The translations under genes and the position numbers were made by a program. 64,000 nt of DNA from Burkholderia diffusa (GTDB lineage Bacteria > Pseudomonadota > Gammaproteobacteria > Burkholderiales > Burkholderiaceae): the NCBI RefSeq assembly GCF_902499115.1, contig NZ_CABVPN010000019.1:62001-126000 (forward strand). Direction: 5' to 3'. Positions 1 to 9,149 of the stretch are shown here, piece by piece (positions within the stretch are counted from its first letter, which is position 1; each line of letters opens with the position of its first letter). Below the pieces are notes generated by a model, which saw only the letters and a list, made by a program, of their open reading frames with translations, made no database searches and was not told where the DNA came from.

Positions 1-475
1 CAAGGGCGGCGCGAACCGTGTCGTGTCGATCGACTCGTCGGGCGACGCGCTCGCGCTCGCGCAGCAGAACGTCGTCGCGAACGGCTTCGATGCCGAGCGC
101 GCGACCTGGCTCGACGCGGACGCGTTCAAGACACTGCGCCGCCTCGTCGACGAAGGCGAGCGCTTCGACCTGATCGTGCTCGATCCGCCGAAGTTCGCGC
201 CGACCCGCGACAGCGTCGACCGCGCATCACGCGCATACAAGGACATCAACCTGAGCGGCTTCAAGCTGCTGCGTCCGGGCGGCCTGCTGTTCACGTATTC
301 CTGCTCGGGCGCGATCGACATGGACCTGTTCCAGAAGATCGTCGCGGGCGCGGCCGCCGACGCGAAGGTTGACGCGCGGATCCTGAAGCGGCTCGGCGCG
401 GGCGTCGATCACCCGCTGCTCGCCGCGTTCCCGGAAGGCGAATATCTGAAGGGCCTGCTGTTGCAAATCGTCTGA
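1..475 (+). CDS. Class I SAM-dependent rRNA methyltransferase, C-terminal part (RlmI-like)
   Basis: The reading frame is already open at the window edge (codons from base 2), so the N-terminal half lies outside; about 157 residues are visible. They form the end of a Rossmann methyltransferase domain: an acidic strand end in VVSIDSSG that would bind SAM, then the catalytic-type motif LDPPKF, and a late GLLFTYSCSG strand. This pattern is typical of the RlmI/YccW group, which methylates 23S rRNA cytosine at C5. The missing N-terminus would carry the PUA domain of that family. Family assignment is good; the exact rRNA target is inferred. Confidence 0.8.
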   Translation, partial: KGGANRVVSIDSSGDALALAQQNVVANGFDAERATWLDADAFKTLRRLVDEGERFDLIVLDPPKFAPTRDSVDRASRAYKDINLSGFKLLRPGGLLFTYSCSGAIDMDLFQKIVAGAAADAKVDARILKRLGAGVDHPLLAAFPEGEYLKGLLLQIV

Positions 476-538
476 TCGCCCCGATCTACGCGCACACCCG
501 CGTCCGCCGGGCCGCCCGGCTGGCGGCCACGCGCTCGA

Positions 539-560
539 GCCTGTCGTCCGGACGACAGGC
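539..560. repeat. 22-bp perfect palindrome between methyltransferase and cobW
   Basis: The arms GCCTGTCGT and ACGACAGGC surround CCGG, so the whole element is self-complementary. It lies 64 bp after the methyltransferase stop and 114 bp before cobW. It may be a weak terminator (no T-run follows) or an operator; nothing in the sequence decides which. A TTGACA hexamer follows at 567-572 without a convincing -10 box. Confidence 0.35.
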
Positions 561-673
561 GAAGGCTTGACAGGTATGTTTCAATGGATGGTTGTGCGCC
601 CCGGCTTGCGAGTCGACGGCGCGACGCACACATCCTGGTTTTGACCCCGATTCACGAACCACAGGCGACCGAC

Positions 674-1744
<1,071 letters not shown>

Positions 1745-1775
1745 GCCTTCTGGCCCGGCGTCGCGCGCCTTCCAT

Positions 1776-1799
1776 GCGGCCGCCTTCCGGGGCGGCCGC
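1776..1799 (+). terminator. GC-rich hairpin after cobW, possible terminator
   Basis: GCGGCCGCC (1776-1784) pairs with GGCGGCCGC (1791-1799) around a 6-nt loop, 32 bp after the cobW stop. No T-run follows, so intrinsic termination is only a possibility. Confidence 0.35.
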
Positions 1800-2238
1800 G
1801 GCGCTTGCGCGGTGCCTTTTCCGGGCAGGGTTTCGCCGTCATCGCTTTTTCGCGATTTGCGCGTTATATTTTCTAGATATTGGCGCAGCCGACGGGGATC
1901 GACCCGATACGGCGCCCGCTTGCGATTCAGTTACAATACGTGCCCGCTGGAGTACGGCAATAACAGGCCCGGTTCTTGCTGAACCATTGACCGGGCATCG
2001 CAACCGCGCCGGATCGCCCATCCGCCACCCGGCCGCGGCCGATGCGATCTGCCGCGCAGCACACCGGTTCGCCGCGCGCGCAAATCCGCGCCAGGGCTAT
2101 CCTGGTATTTGAGAACCGGTTTTCCAGAGGCTTTCGGCCCCGCGGCGGCATATCGCAAATGATTGCAAGCGCAGTTGCGGGTAATCCCAAAGTGCAGGCA
2201 ATATCTCTTGATTTGCCGCACATTGAAGAAGCAAGCAG
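1800..2238. other. Long intergenic region and leader upstream of dksA
   Basis: No protein-coding signal was found. The part around 1850-1940 is relatively AT-rich and contains a -10-like TACAAT at 1932-1937 without a good -35 at 17 bp. If it is used, dksA would have a leader of about 295 nt. The start of dksA is preceded by GAAGAAGCAAGCAG, a weak purine-rich ribosome site. I see no recognisable riboswitch. Confidence 0.4.
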
Positions 2239-2655
2239 ATGACGAAGAAACTCTTGACCGAAGCCGAAATCCTGAAGATGAGCGACAAGGATTACATGAA
2301 TGAGGATCAGCTCGCCTTCTTCAAAAATCGGCTCGAACAGTTGCAGGCGGACATCCTCAAGAACGCAGGCCAGACGACCGAGAACCTGCGCGAGACGGTG
2401 ATCGTGCCCGATCCCGCCGATCGCGCGACGATCGAGGAAGAGCACGCGCTCGAACTGCGCACGCGCGATCGCGAACGCAAGCTCCTCAAGAAGGTTCAAC
2501 AGTCGCTCGCCCGCATCGATTCCGGCGATTACGGCTGGTGCGAGGAAACCGGCGAGCCGATCGGCATCCCGCGCCTGCTCGCGCGCCCGACGGCCACGCT
2601 GTCGCTCGAGGCGCAAGAGCGCCGCGAACTGCGCCAGAAGCTGTTCGGCGACTGA
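2239..2655 (+). CDS. dksA: RNA polymerase-binding transcription factor DksA
   Basis: 138 residues with the DksA layout: N-terminal helices, a coiled coil whose tip carries DPAD (D58 and D61, the pair that acts in the polymerase secondary channel), then the zinc-ribbon region. DksA works with ppGpp to lower rRNA promoter activity and raise amino-acid promoters in starvation. At the four zinc positions the residues are C101, T104, S122 and A125, so only one of four Cys remains. This resembles the zinc-independent DksA forms known from other proteobacteria. It stands alone behind a long leader and is followed by a strong terminator. Identity is secure; zinc independence is inferred. Confidence 0.95.
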   Translation: MTKKLLTEAEILKMSDKDYMNEDQLAFFKNRLEQLQADILKNAGQTTENLRETVIVPDPADRATIEEEHALELRTRDRERKLLKKVQQSLARIDSGDYGWCEETGEPIGIPRLLARPTATLSLEAQERRELRQKLFGD

Positions 2656-2690
2656 TCGAGCGGCGTTCCGCTCCGACACGCTGCTTCCCG

Positions 2691-2718
2691 AAAGCGCGCG
2701 GCCTGCCGCGCGCTTTTT
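2691..2718 (+). terminator. Rho-independent terminator of dksA
   Basis: An 11-bp stem (2691-2701 with 2706-2716) rich in GC with loop CCTG, followed directly by T-rich sequence. It lies 35 bp after the dksA stop. Confidence 0.85.
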
Positions 2719-2766
2719 GTTTTTCCGGCACCGGTTCCCGGCCCGCCGGCCGATTTGCCCCCCCCT

Positions 2767-2794
2767 CTTGATATCCCGGCGCCCGCCCTAAAAT
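2767..2794 (+). promoter_or_regulatory. Heat-shock-like promoter of hslVU
   Basis: CTTGAT (2767-2772) follows a run of C, and CCCTAAAAT (2786-2794) lies 13 bp further on. C-rich flanks, CTTGA at -35 and CCC before an A/T-rich -10 are the features of sigma-32 promoters. Read as sigma-70, TTGATA and TAAAAT are only 15 bp apart. The position, about 100 bp before hslV, fits a heat-shock protease operon. Confidence 0.55.
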
Positions 2795-2892
2795 GAATCG
2801 GACGCGCGCCGGGCCGCTCCCCGGCGCACTGCGATTCAAGCGGCGGCGCCCCGCGCCGCCCGACTCTTCCCCGTTTTTCTCAAGGAACGCAG

Positions 2893-3429
2893 ATGGAGCA
2901 ATTTCACGGCACGACCATCGTTTCGGTCCGGCGCGGCGACAAGGTCGCGCTTGGCGGCGACGGCCAGGTAACCCTCGGCAACATCGTCATGAAGGGTGGC
3001 GCGCGGAAAGTGCGGCGGATCTACAACAACCAGGTACTGGTCGGATTCGCGGGCGGCACCGCCGATGCGTTCTCGCTGCTCGATCGCTTCGAGGCGAAGC
3101 TCGAGAAGCACCAGGGCAACCTGACCCGCGCGGCCGTCGAGCTCGCGAAGGACTGGCGCACCGACCGGATGCTGCGCCGCCTCGAGGCGATGCTGATCAC
3201 GGCCGATGCGACCACCACACTCGTGATCACCGGCAATGGCGACGTGCTCGACCCGGAAGGCGGCATTTGTGCGATCGGTTCGGGCGGCGCCTATGCGCAA
3301 GCTGCGGCCCGCGCGCTCGCGGAGAACACCGAGCTGTCCCCGCGCGAGATCGTCGAGAAATCGCTCGAGATCGCCGGCGACATGTGCATCTACACGAACC
3401 ACAACCGCATCATCGAAACGATCGAGTAA
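2893..3429 (+). CDS. hslV: ATP-dependent protease HslVU, peptidase subunit HslV
   Basis: 178 residues, the family length. The chain begins MEQFHG and then TTIVSVRR; cleavage before Thr7 would expose the N-terminal threonine nucleophile of this proteasome-like peptidase. Conserved blocks GGDGQVTLGN and GSGGAYAQAAA are present. HslV forms a double hexameric ring that degrades proteins unfolded by HslU in the cytoplasm. The hslU start is only 10 bp downstream, so the two are cotranscribed, probably from the heat-shock-like promoter at 2767-2794. Confidence 0.98.
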   Translation: MEQFHGTTIVSVRRGDKVALGGDGQVTLGNIVMKGGARKVRRIYNNQVLVGFAGGTADAFSLLDRFEAKLEKHQGNLTRAAVELAKDWRTDRMLRRLEAMLITADATTTLVITGNGDVLDPEGGICAIGSGGAYAQAAARALAENTELSPREIVEKSLEIAGDMCIYTNHNRIIETIE

Positions 3430-3439
3430 GGACCGCACC

Positions 3440-4783
3440 ATGAGCACCATGACCCCTGCCGAGATCGTCTCGGAACTCGACAAGCACATCATCGGCCAGA
3501 ACAAGGCGAAGAAGGCCGTCGCGGTCGCGCTGCGCAACCGCTGGCGCCGCCAGCAGGTCGCCGATCCGCTGCGCACGGAAATCACGCCGAAGAACATCCT
3601 GATGATCGGGCCGACCGGTGTCGGCAAGACCGAAATCGCGCGCCGCCTTGCGAAGCTCGCCGACGCGCCGTTCATCAAGATCGAGGCGACCAAGTTCACC
3701 GAAGTCGGCTACGTCGGCCGCGACGTCGACAGCATCGTGCGCGACCTGATCGAGATCTCGGTCAAGCAGACGCGCGAATCCGAGATGCGCAAGGTGCGCA
3801 GCAAGGCAACCGACCAGGCGGAAGACCGCATCCTCGACATCCTGCTGCCGCAACCGCGCGCGGTGGGCTTCGGCGGCAACGCGGATCACGCGAACGACGA
3901 CAACAACGCGACGCGCCAGACCTTCCGCAAGCGCCTGCGCGAAGGCCAGCTCGACGACAAGGAAGTCGAACTCGACCTCGAGCAGCCGACGGCCGGCATG
4001 GAAATCATGGCGCCGCCGGGGATGGAGGAAATGACCGAGCAGATCCGCTCGATGTTCTCGAACCTCGGCAGCGGCAAGAAGCAGCGCCGCAAGGTGAAGA
4101 TCAAGGAAGCGCTGAAGCTGCTGACCGACGAGGAAGCGGCGAAGATGCTCAACGACGAGGAAGTGAAGACGAAGGCCGTGCAGAACGTCGAGCAGAACGG
4201 CATCGTGTTCCTCGACGAGATCGACAAGATCACGTCGCGCAACAACGAAGGCAGCGGCGGCGAAGTGTCGCGCCAGGGCGTGCAGCGCGACCTGCTGCCA
4301 CTCGTCGAAGGCACGACGATCAACACGAAGTACGGGATGGTGAAGACCGATCACATCCTGTTCATCGCGAGCGGCGCGTTCCACCTGGCCAAGCCGAGCG
4401 ACCTGATTCCCGAACTGCAGGGGCGCTTTCCGATCCGCGTCGAACTCGATTCGCTGTCGGTGGAAGACTTCGAGGCGATCCTCGACGCGACCGACGCGAG
4501 CCTCGTCAAGCAGTACCAGGCGCTGCTCGCCACCGAAGACGTGCAGCTCGAGTTCGCCGAAGACGGCATCCGCCGCCTCGCCGAGATCGCGTACGCGGTC
4601 AACGAGAAGACCGAGAACATCGGTGCGCGCCGGCTGTATACGGTGATCGAGAAGCTGCTCGAGGAAGTGTCGTTCTCGGCCGGCAATCACGCCAGCGAGC
4701 GCGTCACGATCGACGCGAAGTACGTCGATCGCGCGCTCGGCGAAGTGTCGCAGGACGAAGACCTGTCGCGCTACGTGCTGTAA
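3440..4783 (+). CDS. hslU: ATP-dependent protease HslVU, ATPase subunit HslU
   Basis: 447 residues. AAA+ unfoldase: Walker A GPTGVGKTE near residue 60, Walker B IVFLDEID near residue 256, sensor regions in the C-terminal part, and the I-domain insertion between about residues 110 and 240. The end (DEDLSRYVL) is the tail that docks into HslV. ATG 3440 is chosen because it starts the conserved MSTMTPAEIVSELDKHIIGQ region. It unfolds substrates and feeds them to HslV. It ends 21 bp before a terminator shared with the convergent regulator gene. Confidence 0.98.
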   Translation: MSTMTPAEIVSELDKHIIGQNKAKKAVAVALRNRWRRQQVADPLRTEITPKNILMIGPTGVGKTEIARRLAKLADAPFIKIEATKFTEVGYVGRDVDSIVRDLIEISVKQTRESEMRKVRSKATDQAEDRILDILLPQPRAVGFGGNADHANDDNNATRQTFRKRLREGQLDDKEVELDLEQPTAGMEIMAPPGMEEMTEQIRSMFSNLGSGKKQRRKVKIKEALKLLTDEEAAKMLNDEEVKTKAVQNVEQNGIVFLDEIDKITSRNNEGSGGEVSRQGVQRDLLPLVEGTTINTKYGMVKTDHILFIASGAFHLAKPSDLIPELQGRFPIRVELDSLSVEDFEAILDATDASLVKQYQALLATEDVQLEFAEDGIRRLAEIAYAVNEKTENIGARRLYTVIEKLLEEVSFSAGNHASERVTIDAKYVDRALGEVSQDEDLSRYVL

Positions 4784-4803
4784 CGCACGCGGCGTCGAAT
4801 GCG

Positions 4804-4833
4804 AAACGGGCGGCCCGGCGGGCCGCCCGTTTT
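4804..4833. terminator. Bidirectional terminator between hslU and the RegA-like gene
   Basis: A 13-bp inverted repeat (4804-4816 with 4820-4832), A-rich on the left and T-rich on the right, sits between two convergent genes. Confidence 0.85.
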
Positions 4834-4866
4834 CGTTGGTGCGCCCGGCCGATGCCGCCGCGCCCC

Positions 4867-5409
4867 TTACTGCCGCACCGGCTTCTTCGCGAGCTTGCGT
4901 TGCAGCGTGCGGCGGTGCATGTTCAGCGCGCGCGCGGTCGCCGAGATGTTGTTGTTGTTCTCCGCCAGCACGCGCTGGATGTGCTCCCATTCGAGCCGGT
5001 CGACCGACAGCACGACCGGATTCTCGAGCGCCTCGTCTGCCTGCACTTCGCTCGCGTTGGTCTGCAGCGCGGCCAGGATCGACTCGATGTTCGCGGGCTT
5101 CGCCAGATAGTTGTCGGCGCCTTCCTTCACCGCCTGCACGGCGGTCGCGATGCTCGCGTAGCCGGTCAGCACGAGAATCCGCGCGTCGGGCTGCAGGTCG
5201 CACAGCGGCGCGATCAGGCTCAGGCCCGAATCGTCGCCGAGATGCAGGTCGACGGTGATGAACTGGAACTTGCCGCCGGCCGCCAGCCGCAGCGCCGCCT
5301 CCTTGTCGTGCGCCTGCTGGACCGCATAGCCGCGGCGCTCGAGGCCGCGCGCGAGCGTGCCCGCGAACACCTCGTTGTCGTCGATCACCAGGAAATTGTT
5401 CTCGCTCAT
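4867..5409 (-). CDS. RegA/ActR/RoxR-type response regulator
   Basis: 180 residues: a receiver domain (acidic pocket D10 and D11, phospho-acceptor D54, switch Thr in LVLTGYAS, Lys in NYLAKPA) followed by a short linker and a Fis-type helix-turn-helix (ENNNNISATARALNMHRRTL). There is no AAA+ domain. This is the layout of RegA/PrrA/ActR, which answers to the redox kinase RegB and controls respiratory, carbon and nitrogen genes. The kinase gene lies immediately upstream with 13 bp between them, so the two form an operon. The assignment to this family is strong; the regulon in this organism is unknown. Confidence 0.9.
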   Translation of the reverse strand: MSENNFLVIDDNEVFAGTLARGLERRGYAVQQAHDKEAALRLAAGGKFQFITVDLHLGDDSGLSLIAPLCDLQPDARILVLTGYASIATAVQAVKEGADNYLAKPANIESILAALQTNASEVQADEALENPVVLSVDRLEWEHIQRVLAENNNNISATARALNMHRRTLQRKLAKKPVRQ

Positions 5410-5422
5410 GTGGTTTCTCCGT

Positions 5423-6829
5423 CTACGTGTTGGTTGAGGCGGCCGGCACCGCGATACGCGCCACCGGCAGGCGCAGCACCGCGCGCGTGCCGCGGCCGGG
5501 GGTGCCGGCCGGGCGGCCGTCCGGCGTGGCCGTCGCTCGTTCGGTCGCGCGCTGGCCCGACGCACCTGCCGCGTGTCCGTTCGCGCCGCCATGGCTGCGC
5601 CCGTTGCCGCCCCCCGCGCGCGGCGTGACATCGGACAGCTCGATCTCGCCGCCGAGACGCACGGCCGCGCTGAACGCGAGGTACAGGCCGACCCCGTGGC
5701 CGCCCTGCGTGCTGTCGACCGGCATCGAGCCGAGCGATTCGCGCAGCGCGGCCGGAATACCGGGGCCGTCGTCGCATACCTCGAATTCGATCTGGTCCGC
5801 AGCCCGCTCGTGGTGCGCAAGCTTCGCGGCCAGCGTCACGCGGTGCGGGCTCGCCCGCGCGGCGTTGTCGAGCAGGATCGTCAGGATCTGGCCGGCCGCG
5901 ACCGTGTCGTCGAGCCCAACGCCCGACGGGCGCGCGCCGAGCAGTTCGAACTGCACGTGCGGATGCCTCAGGCGCCAGTGCTCGACGAACGTGTCGAGCC
6001 AGTCGTCCACCGGCTGGCGGCTCGCCGGCGCGCTCGCCCGGCTGCGCAGGCGCGCGAGCGCCGACGTGCAGAGCGTCATCTGTTCTTCCAGCACCTTCAG
6101 GTCGGCCTCGTAGCGCGCGAGCCCCGGATCGGCGCGTGCCGCATCGCGCAGCTCCTCCGCAAGCATTGCGATCGTCGACAGCGGCGTACCCATCTCGTGC
6201 GCGACGGTGGCGGCCTGCACGCCGAGCGCGACCGCCCGCTCGTCGCGCAGCAGGTGCGCCTGCGCTTCGCCGAGCGCCGCATCGCGCTGGCGCAACGCGT
6301 TCGACATGCGCGCGACGAACCATGCGATCAGCCCGACGCTGACCATGAAGTTCGCCCACATCCCCGTGCGGTAGTAGTCGAACAGATTCGCCGGATTGTC
6401 CATGTTGAGCGGCACCGAATCGAATCCGAGCGCCGCGTAGCACGCGACCGCGAACGCCGCGAGCCAGATCATCAGGTGCCACGGCAGCACGGCCGCCGCG
6501 ATCGCGAGCGACGGCAGGTACAGCGACACGAACGGGTTGGTCGTGCCGCCCGACAGGAACAGCAGCGCCGACAGCGCGCCGAGGTCGACCCACAGCTGGC
6601 CGAGCAGCTCGAAATTGGTCTCGGGCCGCGCGCGCAGCACGCGCACCCAGGTCAGCGCGTTGAAAACGATTTCGAGCGCGATGACCATCAGCATCGCCGG
6701 CAACGGCAGATGCACGCCGAAATAGGTCTGCACGACGCCGATCGTCACGAGCTGGCCGATGATCGCGAGATTGCGCAGCCAGAACAGGTGACTGAGGTTG
6801 ACGCGCCCGGTGGTGGTAATTCGTTGCAT
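5423..6829 (-). CDS. RegB/ActS/RoxS-type redox sensor histidine kinase
   Basis: 468 residues with about six transmembrane helices in the first 175. Residues 94-100 read GGTTNPF, the quinone-sensing loop motif of RegB. The H-box centres on H211 (HEMGTPLS). C254 lies at the position of the RegB redox-active cysteine in the dimerisation helix. An ATPase domain with DNAARASP, DDGPGIP and GHGVGLYLAF follows. Between the G2 box and the last strand there is a roughly 50-residue low-complexity insertion rich in G, R, T and A (about residues 395-450). The kinase should phosphorylate the RegA-like protein encoded just downstream. Confidence 0.9.
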   Translation of the reverse strand: MQRITTTGRVNLSHLFWLRNLAIIGQLVTIGVVQTYFGVHLPLPAMLMVIALEIVFNALTWVRVLRARPETNFELLGQLWVDLGALSALLFLSGGTTNPFVSLYLPSLAIAAAVLPWHLMIWLAAFAVACYAALGFDSVPLNMDNPANLFDYYRTGMWANFMVSVGLIAWFVARMSNALRQRDAALGEAQAHLLRDERAVALGVQAATVAHEMGTPLSTIAMLAEELRDAARADPGLARYEADLKVLEEQMTLCTSALARLRSRASAPASRQPVDDWLDTFVEHWRLRHPHVQFELLGARPSGVGLDDTVAAGQILTILLDNAARASPHRVTLAAKLAHHERAADQIEFEVCDDGPGIPAALRESLGSMPVDSTQGGHGVGLYLAFSAAVRLGGEIELSDVTPRAGGGNGRSHGGANGHAAGASGQRATERATATPDGRPAGTPGRGTRAVLRLPVARIAVPAASTNT

Positions 6830-6941
6830 CCGGGCAGTTTACCCGTTTAGCGCCCGGCACCTCTATCGGGGGCCGGTTCAGCGAAGACGGACGGCGCACC
6901 GGACGAGCCGGCGTCGAGTCGGGTTGCACGGGCCCGCGCCG

Positions 6942-7166
6942 TCAGCCGGCCTCGCGTGCCATGCGCTGGGCGATCTCGGCGGCGAGGCACTCCGGGCAGA
7001 GGCAGCGCGTACCGGCCGCCGGCGGCGCGCCGCCGGACAGGGTCGGCATCGACGCGCACCAGCAGTCGAATGGCTGGGTGTGAGCGCCGCAGTCGAAGCC
7101 GCGCCCGCAGCGCGGGCAACGCGCGCGGCGCGGCGTCGAGCGGGCGTCGGCGGCGGTATCGGTCAT
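6942..7166 (-). CDS. Cysteine-rich CWC family protein
   Basis: 74 residues with seven Cys. CPRCGRGFDCG resembles a zinc knuckle, FDCWCASMP is the signature that gives the CWC family (Pfam Cys_rich_CWC) its name, and a second pair CLCPEC lies near the C-terminus. It probably folds around one or two metal ions. No function is established for the family. It is transcribed away from argB and ends 112 bp before the RegB-type kinase starts on the same strand. Confidence 0.8.
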   Translation of the reverse strand: MTDTAADARSTPRRARCPRCGRGFDCGAHTQPFDCWCASMPTLSGGAPPAAGTRCLCPECLAAEIAQRMAREAG

Positions 7167-7461
7167 GGCGGAAACGCGGAAGCGGGCAGGAACGTCACCC
7201 TACGCGACAAGCATAGCGCGGCGGACGGATTTTGCACGTCGGCCGCTCGGCCGATGCATGCCGCCGACGCAGGCCGTCGCGCTGTCCACCCCGCCGCCGC
7301 GGCCGCCCCGCGCGGGGTCCGGCACCAGGGCCGGCGGGCCGCCGCGCGTGGCGACCGGCCCGCGCGATCGGCCGTCCGGCCAGCCCAAAAACCCGATGCT
7401 GCGCTGCGCCACTCCTGTACAATTCGCCCTGTTTCAACCGTTCCCAGCCAGAGCCGCCGCC

Positions 7462-8361
7462 ATGTCCGAGCCCATCGACCTCTCGCAGATCGCCCCCACG
7501 CTGAAGGCAGAAATCCTCGCGGAGGCACTGCCGTACATCCGCCGCTACCACGGCAAGACCGTGGTGATCAAATACGGCGGCAACGCGATGACGGAAGAGC
7601 GGCTCAAGCAAGGCTTCGCGCGCGACGTGATCCTGCTGAAACTGGTCGGCATCAATCCGGTGATCGTCCACGGCGGCGGCCCACAGATCGATCACGCGCT
7701 GAAGAAGATCGGCAAGGCCGGCACCTTCATCCAGGGCATGCGCGTGACCGACGAAGAGACGATGGAAGTCGTCGAATGGGTGCTGGGCGGCGAAGTCCAG
7801 CAGGACATCGTGATGCTGATCAACCACTTCGGCGGCCATGCGGTGGGCCTGACGGGCAAGGACGGCGGCCTGATCCACGCACGCAAGCTGCTGATGCCGG
7901 ACCGCGACAATCCGGGCCAGTACATCGACATCGGCCAGGTCGGCGAAGTCGAGGCGATCAACCCGGCGGTCGTGAAGGCGCTGCAGGACGACGCGTTCAT
8001 CCCGGTGATCTCGCCGATCGGCTTCGGCGAGGACGGCCTCTCGTACAACATCAACGCGGACCTCGTCGCGGGCAAGCTCGCGACGGTGCTGAACGCCGAG
8101 AAGCTGCTGATGATGACCAACATCCCCGGCGTGATGGACAAGGACGGCAACCTGCTGACCGACCTGTCGGCGCGCGAGATCGACGCGCTGTTCGCGGACG
8201 GCACGATCTCGGGCGGCATGCTGCCGAAGATCTCGTCGGCGCTCGACGCTGCAAAGAGCGGCGTGAAGTCGGTGCACATCGTCGACGGCCGGATCGAGCA
8301 CTCGGTGCTGCTGGAAATCCTGACCGAGCAGCCGTTCGGCACGATGATCCGCTCGCATTGA
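7462..8361 (+). CDS. argB: Acetylglutamate kinase
   Basis: 299 residues. Amino-acid kinase fold: VIKYGGNAM near the N-terminus binds phosphate, VHGGGPQID binds N-acetylglutamate, and later blocks (NINADLVAGKLA, MTNIPGVMDKDG) line the nucleotide site. It phosphorylates N-acetyl-L-glutamate in the second step of arginine synthesis. ATG 7462 begins the family's normal N-terminus; the frame is open further upstream but without homology. A -10-like TACAAT at 7418-7423 could be its promoter, with a poor -35. The next gene starts in its stop codon, so the three genes argB, HAD and slmA form one unit. Confidence 0.97.
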   Translation: MSEPIDLSQIAPTLKAEILAEALPYIRRYHGKTVVIKYGGNAMTEERLKQGFARDVILLKLVGINPVIVHGGGPQIDHALKKIGKAGTFIQGMRVTDEETMEVVEWVLGGEVQQDIVMLINHFGGHAVGLTGKDGGLIHARKLLMPDRDNPGQYIDIGQVGEVEAINPAVVKALQDDAFIPVISPIGFGEDGLSYNINADLVAGKLATVLNAEKLLMMTNIPGVMDKDGNLLTDLSAREIDALFADGTISGGMLPKISSALDAAKSGVKSVHIVDGRIEHSVLLEILTEQPFGTMIRSH

Positions 8362-9149
8362 GCGCGCGCCGCAAAACCTCCAGCCCCGACCTGCCGGCGT
8401 CGCTGCGACGCCGGCGCATCTCCCGCAGCCGGCCGCGCGCCGGCGCGCCCGTCTGGCTGTTCGATCTCGACAACACGCTCCATCACGCATCGCACGCGAT
8501 CTTTCCGGAGATCAACCGCGCGATGACGCAGTACATCATCGACACGCTCCACGTCGGGCGAGCCGAAGCCGACCGGCTGCGCACCGGCTACACGCAGCGC
8601 TACGGCGCCGCGCTCCTCGGCCTCGCGCGCCATCACCCGATCGATCCGCACGACTTCCTGCGCGTCGTCCACACGTTTTCCGACCTGCCCGCGATGCTGC
8701 GCGCCGAGCGCGGCCTCGCGCGCATCGTCGCCGCGCTGCCGGGCCGCAAGTTCGTGCTGACCAACGCGCCCGAGAACTACGCGCGCGCGGTGCTGCGCGA
8801 GTTGCGCATCGAGCGCCTGTTCGAGCGCGTGATCGCGATCGAGCACATGCGCGACCGTCGCACATGGCGCGCGAAGCCCGACCACACGATGCTGCGCCGG
8901 ATTCTGCGCGCCGCGCATGCGCGGCTCGAAGACGCGATCCTCGTCGAAGATACCCGCAGCCACCTGAAGCGCTACAAGCGCCTCGGCATCGGCACGGTGT
9001 GGATCACCGGGCACCTGCCGGGCCATCTGCCGAACATCGGCCGCCCGCAATATGTCGACCAGCGCATTCGTTCGTTAAAATCGCTCCGACTGGGCACACG
9101 ATCGGGGCGACAGAAATGCAGCCGACTTACCCGCAGGACCAAGCCGTAA
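8358..9149 (+). CDS. HAD-family pyrimidine 5'-nucleotidase
   Basis: 263 residues if started at TTG 8358, which overlaps the argB stop (TTGA). The HAD motifs are clear: WLFDLDNTL (motif I with the Asp nucleophile near residue 36), VLTNAP (motif II), a Lys in WRAKPD (motif III) and ILVEDTRSH (motif IV). The family (SDT1/YjjG-like) dephosphorylates UMP, CMP and related nucleotides. The first 30 residues are basic and unconserved, so a slightly later start is possible, but no better start codon is visible. It overlaps slmA by 34 bp at its 3' end. The physiological substrate is inferred. Confidence 0.85.
   Translation: MSARRKTSSPDLPASLRRRRISRSRPRAGAPVWLFDLDNTLHHASHAIFPEINRAMTQYIIDTLHVGRAEADRLRTGYTQRYGAALLGLARHHPIDPHDFLRVVHTFSDLPAMLRAERGLARIVAALPGRKFVLTNAPENYARAVLRELRIERLFERVIAIEHMRDRRTWRAKPDHTMLRRILRAAHARLEDAILVEDTRSHLKRYKRLGIGTVWITGHLPGHLPNIGRPQYVDQRIRSLKSLRLGTRSGRQKCSRLTRRTKP

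Noticed and set aside
7418..7423. Strong sigma-70 promoter before argB
   Set aside because: TACAAT is good but the -35 region (GATGCT) is poor, so it is mentioned only within the argB entry.
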